Positions 57,939-64,000 of a stretch of DNA of 64,000 nucleotides are shown in pieces. The position numbers were made by a program, and so were the translations under genes. The stretch comes from Megalobrama amblycephala (lineage: Eukaryota; Chordata; Actinopteri; Cypriniformes; Xenocyprididae), in contig NC_063049.1 in the NCBI RefSeq assembly GCF_018812025.1, forward strand, positions 11,909,537 to 11,973,536. Reading direction: 5' to 3'. How positions within the stretch are numbered: position 1 is the first letter of the stretch; the number at the start of each line of letters is the position of its first letter. A model generated the notes under the pieces. That model worked only from the letters and a program-made list of their open reading frames with translations, searched no databases and was not told the origin of the DNA.

Positions 57939-58440
57939 GTACTTAACATGCTAGAAACATTTTAAATCATGAAAGCAACACCTAGCTGAGTGCTAAAGCA
58001 TGCTATTATAGTCATGAAACAGGAAGTTGTTGTAACTCAAGCATACAATGTCCGATCTGCCCAAACTTCACATGTTTGATAAGAGTCCTGGCCTGAAGAC
58101 ATCTACATGCCAATATTGAATTAGTCATAGCGCCACCTGCTGGCAACAGGAAATGGCATGCTTTACACTGTAATTCACTCCCAGAAACACATTTCAATAT
58201 GCCACGAAGTACCAAACATGTTAGAAACATGTTAAATCATGCAACACTTGGCTAAGTGCTAATGTATGCGATTAACACCATGAAACAGGAAGTTGTTGTA
58301 ACTCAGGCATACTATGTCCGATCTGCTCCAAACTTCACATGTTTGATAATAGTCCTGGTCTGTAAACATCTACAAGACAATATTCAGTTACAGTCAAAGC
58401 ACCACCTGTTGGCAGCAGGAAGTGTGGTACTTTGAAATGA
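57939..58440. repeat. two ~266 bp tandem units
   Basis: Unit 1 starts GAGTACTTAACATGCTAGAAAC and unit 2 GAAGTACCAAACATGTTAGAAAC (each truncated here to its first bases); the same landmarks follow at a spacing of about 266 bases, with roughly 85% identity by eye. Confidence 0.8.
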
Positions 58441-58495
58441 CTTTGCAATAATTCTCCTGTATTTACTCGCTTACATGTACTGTTCACTGTTTTCC

Positions 58496-58700
58496 TAAGT
58501 CAAGTCAAGTCAAGTCAAGTCACCTTCATTTATATAGCGCTTTTTACAATGCAGATTGTGTCAAAGCAGCTTTACATTGATAATTGGTATATAATTTTTC
58601 CTTTTAAAGAATAGTGTCAATGCAGGCAGATCAAAAGCACTGTTGAATAAATGTCAAGGATACTGTTGAATATCAAATGTCAAGTCAAATCTAAGGTCAA
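58496..58700 (-). mobile_element. L2 LINE 3' terminus, minus strand
   Basis: A (CAAGT)n tail at 58496-58520 is followed by CACCTTCATTTATATAGCGC, TTACAATGCAGATTGTGTCA and AAGCAGCTTTACA, the reverse of the L2 end seen at 8540-8574. It is a short 5'-truncated insertion in the GGGCCC repeat. Confidence 0.8.
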
Positions 58701-58750
58701 TGGGTGGCGGTGAGCCCGGTTGCAAGGGCCCTTTCATCGCTGCTTGCATC

Positions 58751-59170
58751 TTTATTTATTTACTTTTATTTTTTTTTCTTTAAGACTGTTCATTATTTTA
58801 AGTCAGTTACATGAAAACATAGATTGGTCTAATTTGATGCCAAAAAGCAAATCTGATTACCTTGAACTAAATGCTAGATGGTCTACTAGTCTACTAGTTC
58901 TACTACTAGTCTACTAGTTCTATTCTAGTTCTTAGGACACAGTCTTGGCTAAGTTTCTGCAACTGGCCCCCAGGGGCTTTATACCTTTTCTGATCCAAGA
59001 AACCCCCCAACACCCAGACTACAACACCAGCGACAATTCTGCCCACACTGAAAGGGTGACATGGCACATTCATAGCCAATTAGAGGATATTTTATGTTTA
59101 TTTTATGGCTATATTGAGCACAATGAAGCATAAATATAATACAATGACTCTTTTAAACCAGACTTATAGA
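58751..59170. other. non-coding stretch
   Basis: A CTACTAGT-rich patch (58873-58918) forms overlapping short direct repeats. No gene. Confidence 0.4.
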
Positions 59171-59176
59171 ACAAAT

Positions 59177-59300
59177 CAAGGCAAGGCAATTTTATTTATA
59201 TAGCACATTTCATCCACAATGGTTATTTAACGTGCTTTACATAAAAAGGAAACAAATACATAAGAATAAAACTGGAATGCATAAGAAAAAGAAACAAAAA
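59177..59300 (-). mobile_element. L2 LINE 3' terminus, minus strand, CAAGG-tailed
   Basis: CAAGGCAAGGCAATTTTATTTATATAGCAC (shown only as its CAAGG units followed by ATTTTATTTATATAGC), then GTGCTTTACATAAA: the reverse of the terminus of the L2 at 300-3603. Its inner limit is unclear. Confidence 0.7.
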
Positions 59301-59634
59301 TCAATCAATAAACAAACAAACTGAAATCAGTAATATTTAGGGGAAACAAGTTTGAAATATGTTGAATACTGAATACTTGAAAATTGTATATCAGTGGTGC
59401 AAATATAAGTGGTATTTTGCCTCTTATGGAGGAAAAAAAAAAAACTATGAAACCTATCAACAATAATTGCCTGGGTCACAACAAGCCATTAATGTAAATC
59501 TTGCCAGCCTCACTTTCTTTTGTCTCACAGTGTTTAAATATTCAGGCACCATCTTTACCTTATCAAGCCATAACAAATAGAAACAGATCAGCTTAGCTGA
59601 ATGAAAAAAAAAAAAAAAAAATCAGATTAGATAA

Positions 59635-59636
<2 letters not shown>

Positions 59637-59672
<36 letters not shown>
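59637..59672. repeat. (TC)n microsatellite
   Basis: A CT run of about 36 bases, 20 bases after an A run (59604-59621). Confidence 0.95.
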
Positions 59673-59674
<2 letters not shown>

Positions 59675-60594
59675 ACCTTATTAGAGTGTTGAGGATGTTT
59701 TGCTTTGAGAGATTAATTGTCATATTTTGATCCACAGTTTACATGCAAGATTTGTTTTACTGCTTTATGTAGCCTACATGTGGAGTTATGCATAAAGGGA
59801 CTGCACTAGATTAGAGGGGGGGCCCAGACAAGCTGCAGGCGGGCCCTGTCGACCCCCTTCCCTGCTCAACGAGAAATCGGAGTGTCGCGCTACACTGCAC
59901 CACTAAACCCATACGCAACAATTTCTTGCCGCACTGCACTGCACCGCTTCCCCCAGCATAAAATCAGAGTGCTGGGGGGCCAACAGCAACATAACTCATC
60001 CCTGAATACATGCAATGTAAATGTGCTAACAAATCCAAACAGTCTTATAAACATATGAAATGCTTCCATAGACTAGTAATAATAAATAACACAAGTAAAA
60101 ATGACGAAGAGGCTTATTTAAATTCTTTATATCACAGAAATTTCTGATATATCCTGATTAGACCAATAAAACAAGGGTCACATGAAATGAGATCAATATT
60201 TGTTTCTTTCAAATGAACATCCAGTTTGAGCTTGCTTATATCTGACCTCAATAAAACGTACAATGTCTGTCATGAAAAGCAAATGTCCTCAATACAAAAA
60301 GTAATAAGGAGGAAGAGAATCAATAAAACTCTTACAAGAACAGAAGCAAAAAGCCTGTTATCAGCACGGCCCAGGCTGCCTTCAGTCAGCTAACTTTTGT
60401 GGGCCAAGTATTATAGTCTTCTGATTTTTTTATGTGCTAAATGACATTCTGAGTGGACAACCCTGAACTCATCAAAAATTTTACAAAGGTGGATTACAGA
60501 AAATGCATGTGTAGTGAACGCTCTGTTTATTTGCCTGTTCATGAGAGTAATACACTTTGTTTGCTATATAATTTTAGTTATCATATTATTGCAC
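59673..60594. other. non-coding stretch
   Basis: 59815-59990 is GC-richer with short GGGCCC and CACTGCAC repeats and may be a repeat remnant. The rest is AT-rich with no gene. Confidence 0.35.
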
Positions 60595-60897
60595 AGTGTT
60601 AGGTAATGTTATTTAATGCATTAACTAACAATGAGCAATACATTTGTTGCAGTATTTATTAATCTTTGTTGATGTTAGTATATAAAAATACAATTATTAA
60701 TTGTTAGTTCATGTTAGCTCAGGTCAATTAATATTAACAGATACAACTTTTGATTTTAATAATGTTTTAATAATTTTGAAATGAACAAACTAAGATTAAT
60801 AAATGATTTAGAAGTATTTTTGCTGTTAGTTTATGATAACTAATGTAGTTAACTCATGTTAACAAATGGAACAATGTTGTAAAGTGTTACCATTGCA
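60595..60897 (-). repeat. AT-rich interspersed repeat
   Basis: The reverse strand starts GGTAACACTTTACAACATTG and contains TTAACATGAGTTAAC and ATTTATTAATCTTAG. The block also occurs at 9023-9200. I know it as a very abundant non-autonomous DNA element of cyprinid genomes; its superfamily is not evident here. Confidence 0.6.
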
Positions 60898-61019
60898 AAA
60901 GTTAAGGTTTTGGGACTTTGTTCAAATCAGTAAACCTACTTATAAAGAATAGTAACAGCAATGCTTGCAAACACCAATAATGATGTCAAACAGAAGCGAA
61001 AGGGTTCATGCAATCAAAA

Positions 61020-62752
61020 CATCTCAGGTTATGCATGTAACCCAGTTCCCTGAGAGGGGAACTCAATGGCATTTCATGGCTTGACGCTATGGGAACACTT
61101 TGAGTGAGCTGGTGTCTGAACAATGTGTTTACACGCACCATTCGGCAATTGGCTGAGTATGATGAAGTAGCAATGTAGCATAGTATGTCACTGAAACTAT
61201 GAAAAGATGCCAGCCCGGCGTGTTGCCAGATTCTAATTTTCTGAAGAAAACACACAGGTGTAGCCGGCGGCATGGCAGCCCGACACGGTATCTCATCCTC
61301 CTCTCAGGGAAGCAGGTTACATGTGTAACCCAAGACTAACACTGTGTCATGGCTTGACGCTATGGGAACTTTAATGAAAACATCACCACAGCATGGGACA
61401 GTGCCTGCCCCACAAGGCTGTGATTCTGCACAGACAGTTGTGAGCACAATCTAAGACTGGATCAACCATGAAGGACTTGAGAAAACCTGCAAGACCACAG
61501 GCTGGCCAGCCATTGAAGGAACTTTTGGTACATAGTCCGGTCTGGGTTGCAGACCTGGAGCAAGGTATAGGCAGTAAGAGGCAACTGACTGGGCCTGCAA
61601 ATCTCCTACCCTTTTTAGTGAAGTCAATGCTCACAAGAGAGACACATTAAGAGTCAGCATTTCTTACAAACTGATTTCAGTGACTCATATGGTGCTTCAG
61701 CTAATATGCCAATGCTAGGACCCAGGAAGGAACTTAGCCTCAACCATCTGGCACCACGCAAGAACTGAGAGACCAGAGGATGTCTCCCAACAGAAGCTCT
61801 ATCCAAAGGTATGTGGCTAGCTAAGATGGGGGCCATATTAACCTTTAGTGTAGACGGGCTCAACCCCGTTGACAATTGATCTTGAAGGAACTCCAGCAAT
61901 GAACTGACCAGGCAGTTGCCTGCCATACAGCTTTTTGGTGGAAGGGGCTCTAGAACTTAAAATTGCCTCAACAACCTCGGTTGAGAGACCAGAATCTATG
62001 AGCTTGGAACCCTCAGGGGCCAGACCCAGATCTTTCCAGATCTCCAGCTTGGGGTGGTAGATTGTCCCTTGCATTTGAGACAGAAGATCTCTCTGAACCG
62101 GAACCGAGATATCATGTTGTCCTGGCAAACCCTTGCTAGAACCCCCGGGAGCAAAGCTATCAGAGGAAAGGCATACAGGCTCAGCCTCGGCCATCTCTGT
62201 ACCATGGCATCCAGTTCCAAGGGAACTAACAGCCATGAGACCTAACAGCCTCTGAAATTGAAGAACTGAAATCTCCTGACCTATAGCTTAATATCTTTCA
62301 TAGCATCTAAATGCTAAATTGATTTCACACATGCAGGTGGCAGCCATGCCTGCATCAGGGTTGAGTCCCAAATGACCCCAAGAAAAGTGGTTCACTGAGC
62401 TGGAGAAAGCACACTCTTCTTGGCGTTCAATCTCAACCCCAACTTCTTCATGTGAGCAAGCACAAAATCTCAATGTTGTCCTTTCAACTGGGGGCCAGTT
62501 GCAGAACTACATTGGGCCAGTATCAGTCAATCATCTATGTAGTTAGCAAACACACACTCACACATGGCGACACGCTGGCATGGTGTCTATTTATAGTGTC
62601 ATTGATGTACTACTCTACGGTGCTATGTCATCGCGTTCAGCCAATCACTGATTTGTGTGTTAACACGTGCTTCAGACACCAACTCACGCGAAGCGTTCCC
62701 ATAGCGTCAAGCCATGATGCGCAGTTGAGTTCCACTCTAAAGAGAACTACAA
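61020..62752 (-). mobile_element. DIRS retrotransposon, internally deleted
   Basis: Inverted terminal repeats of about 190 bp lie at 61045-61235 and 62560-62748; both contain CATGGCTTGACGCTATGGGAAC-type text (in the left copy split over 61075-61095). A third, internal piece of the same sequence follows GTTACATGTGTAACCC at 61316-61370, matching the internal complementary region of DIRS elements. The minus strand between them encodes tyrosine-recombinase sequence. The reverse transcriptase and RNase H are absent, so only ~1.7 kb of a normally 5-6 kb element remains. Confidence 0.8.
61383..62290 (-). pseudogene. DIRS tyrosine recombinase pseudogene
   Basis: Minus-strand blocks, in order: LGLAPEGSKLIDSGLSTEVV, ILSSRAPSTKKLY, LLEFLQDQLSTGLSPSTLKV, then SVGRHPLVSQFLRGARW, then a shifted RVGDLQAQSV-type segment and YVPKVPS. 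These are the N-terminal and core parts of the DIRS recombinase, which integrates circular DNA copies. The C-terminal half with the H-x-x-R and catalytic Tyr region is missing before the internal repeat. Frame changes lie near 61880 and 61640. Confidence 0.8.
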
Positions 62753-63790
62753 CACTTTGTTTCTATGGAAACCTAATCTTGCCATGTCTCAAACGCATAT
62801 GCTGATGCTCCCATTAATAAACATAAACTGTTTACCTGAAATCTGCAGCAGGACAGTCTGAGGGTTATAACCACTATTTCCCAAAGCCATGAAAACTGCT
62901 ATGTGTAACAGTGCGTAAAACAGTGCGTTCTGCATCAAGTGCATCCAGTTGCATCACATATTACACGTTTGTAATTGTGTTCAGCTGGACTCAGGGCTAG
63001 CTGCATTGTGGGGGAGAGCATACTGTAAGAGTGGTAAAACTCCTCTGTGCATTATGTATACAGTATAAATTAAGGAATGACCCTGTCAGCACTGTGGATA
63101 ACAACAGAAAAATAATTAATCAAGTCATCTGATGCCCTGTGCCCCTCCTCTGACCATGTAAACATGCACAACATGATTTCATTTCTAAACTACCCGAGGA
63201 TGAAACTCAGTAAACAACACAGTATAAATATTTTCCTTAGGGAAAAAGGGAACTTTATAAAATGTAAGAATCTGTAATAATTGCTAAACGGAGACTTCCC
63301 CAAAGCCACTTGAAGGCAAGCCTGCAACCTTAGCCAAAAAAAAAAAAAACTTAACGCTAACGCTGGTATGCAGGGAAGGAGACCAGAGGCAGTTTTCTTT
63401 AATGGATGTCAATGGAGGAGAGGCTTCACTACACTGAATAAACTGCTTTTGTGAGGAAATAGTTTATCATTTAATGAACTGACTGCCTGTACACTAATCT
63501 TTAACATGTTTTACGTTAAACAATACTTTTTTGGGGGATCTATATGTAGATTTTACTATGAGAAAAATGTTATTTTATAAGAGAAGGCAGAGTAGGGAAT
63601 GTCGCGACAGGTAGGACTCACTTACGGCATTACGACCACCAGCAAATGTGTAGTAATATTTATTAATAGGCATTGTGTAATATTGTGAATTGTAATGACT
63701 ATGACTGCCATATGTGCCTATGATGCTGATGTAATGCATTTGAATGAATGAAGACAAAAAAAATGAATAATTAATTATAAATATTGTATT
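62753..63790. other. non-coding stretch
   Basis: No exon of kcnj3 or other gene was recognised. There is an A run at 63336-63349. Short frames only. Confidence 0.4.
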
Positions 63791-63793
63791 ATA

Positions 63794-64000
63794 TTGTACA
63801 AACCCGATTCCAAAAAAGTTGGGACACTGTACAACAATGTACAGTGTGAATAAAAACAGAATGCAATGATGTGGAAGTTTCAAATTTCAATATTTAAACC
63901 TCAACCTCGCCATGACATGGCGTCCCAGTTTTCCAAAAAGAACTTATGCACTGTAGATGATGATAACTTCAAACTCTTTGCAATTTTTCTCTGAGAAACT
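63794..64000. mobile_element. DNA transposon end, cut by the window edge
   Basis: ACAAACCCGATTCCAAAAAAG, then GTTGGGACACTGTACA and ATGCAATGATGTGGAAGTTT, is the left end of an abundant teleost DNA repeat that I recall as TcMar/ISRm11-type. The class is from memory; the rest lies beyond the window. (The first motif spans 63800-63820.). Confidence 0.5.

Larger units (their letters stand above)
57425..58750. mobile_element. GGGCCC-ended fish repeat with internal tandem units
   Basis: It starts AGGGCCCAAGCACTG and ends around CAAGGGCCCTTTCATCG, inverted GGGCCC ends. Inside are two ~266 bp tandem units (57939-58204 and 58205-58440) sharing AACAGGAAGTTGTTGTAACT, ATGTCCGATCTG, CAAACTTCACATGTTTGATA and GCGCCACCTGCTGGC-type blocks. 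An L2 tail is inserted at 58496-58700. I know this as a common repeat of cyprinid genomes but cannot name its superfamily. Confidence 0.6.

Noticed and set aside
54990..64000. Search for earlier kcnj3 exons
   Set aside because: No minus-strand match to the pore (TxGYG), transmembrane or second-exon sequence was seen; they are probably beyond the window.

Overview
The window is nuclear DNA of a teleost fish, most likely a cyprinid. The only host gene I can support is the last coding exon of kcnj3 (the GIRK1 potassium-channel subunit), on the minus strand at 54397-54989. The repeat types point the same way: L2-type LINEs with A-rich short-repeat tails, DIRS with GTTAC-type termini, TTAA-flanked elements, many non-autonomous hAT and PIF/Harbinger elements, and (TA)n/(CA)n microsatellites. 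Apart from that exon, almost everything recognisable is mobile DNA in various stages of decay, often nested. No CRISPR, operon or prokaryotic signal is present.

Layout. 1-5975: a minus-strand hAT (Ac/ZBED-type) transposase pseudogene cut into three pieces by a 5'-truncated L2 LINE (about 300-3603) and a large foldback element with ~490 bp inverted arms (3669-5343). 6598-8574: an L2 3' end split by a TTAA-flanked Kolobok-like element (7194-8438) carrying a THAP-domain reading frame. 8652-9251: a hAT-type element. 10054-13500: a decayed Tc1 element with the IR/DR end structure, interrupted by a hairpin and a Ty3/Gypsy fragment. 15304-23890: a row of inverted-repeat elements (Kolobok/piggyBac-like, PIF/Harbinger-like) plus a tRNA-like sequence. 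16859-26405: repeats arranged A1...B1-A2-B2, the layout of Ngaro-type tyrosine-recombinase retroelements. 23251-23787 and 27065-27601 are an apparently perfect 537 bp direct duplication.

30150-38040: a possible solo LTR, then a Gypsy remnant whose left LTR piece and right internal/LTR piece bracket an L2 LINE (about 32900-37243) that itself holds a hAT element (35859-37186). 38370-40310: one inverted-repeat element inside another. 43220-48013: the best-preserved L2, with an SGNH-esterase ORF1 and an endonuclease/reverse transcriptase ORF2, both frameshifted. 48057-49838: another L2 3' end with a TTAA element inside. 49839-54396 is mostly unannotated AT-rich DNA leading to the kcnj3 exon; 54990-64000 is upstream intron or flank with further elements, including an internally deleted DIRS (61020-62752).

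How it works together: only kcnj3 looks functional. The rest gives a readable order of insertions (outer elements older than inner ones), with exact target-site duplications for many of them.
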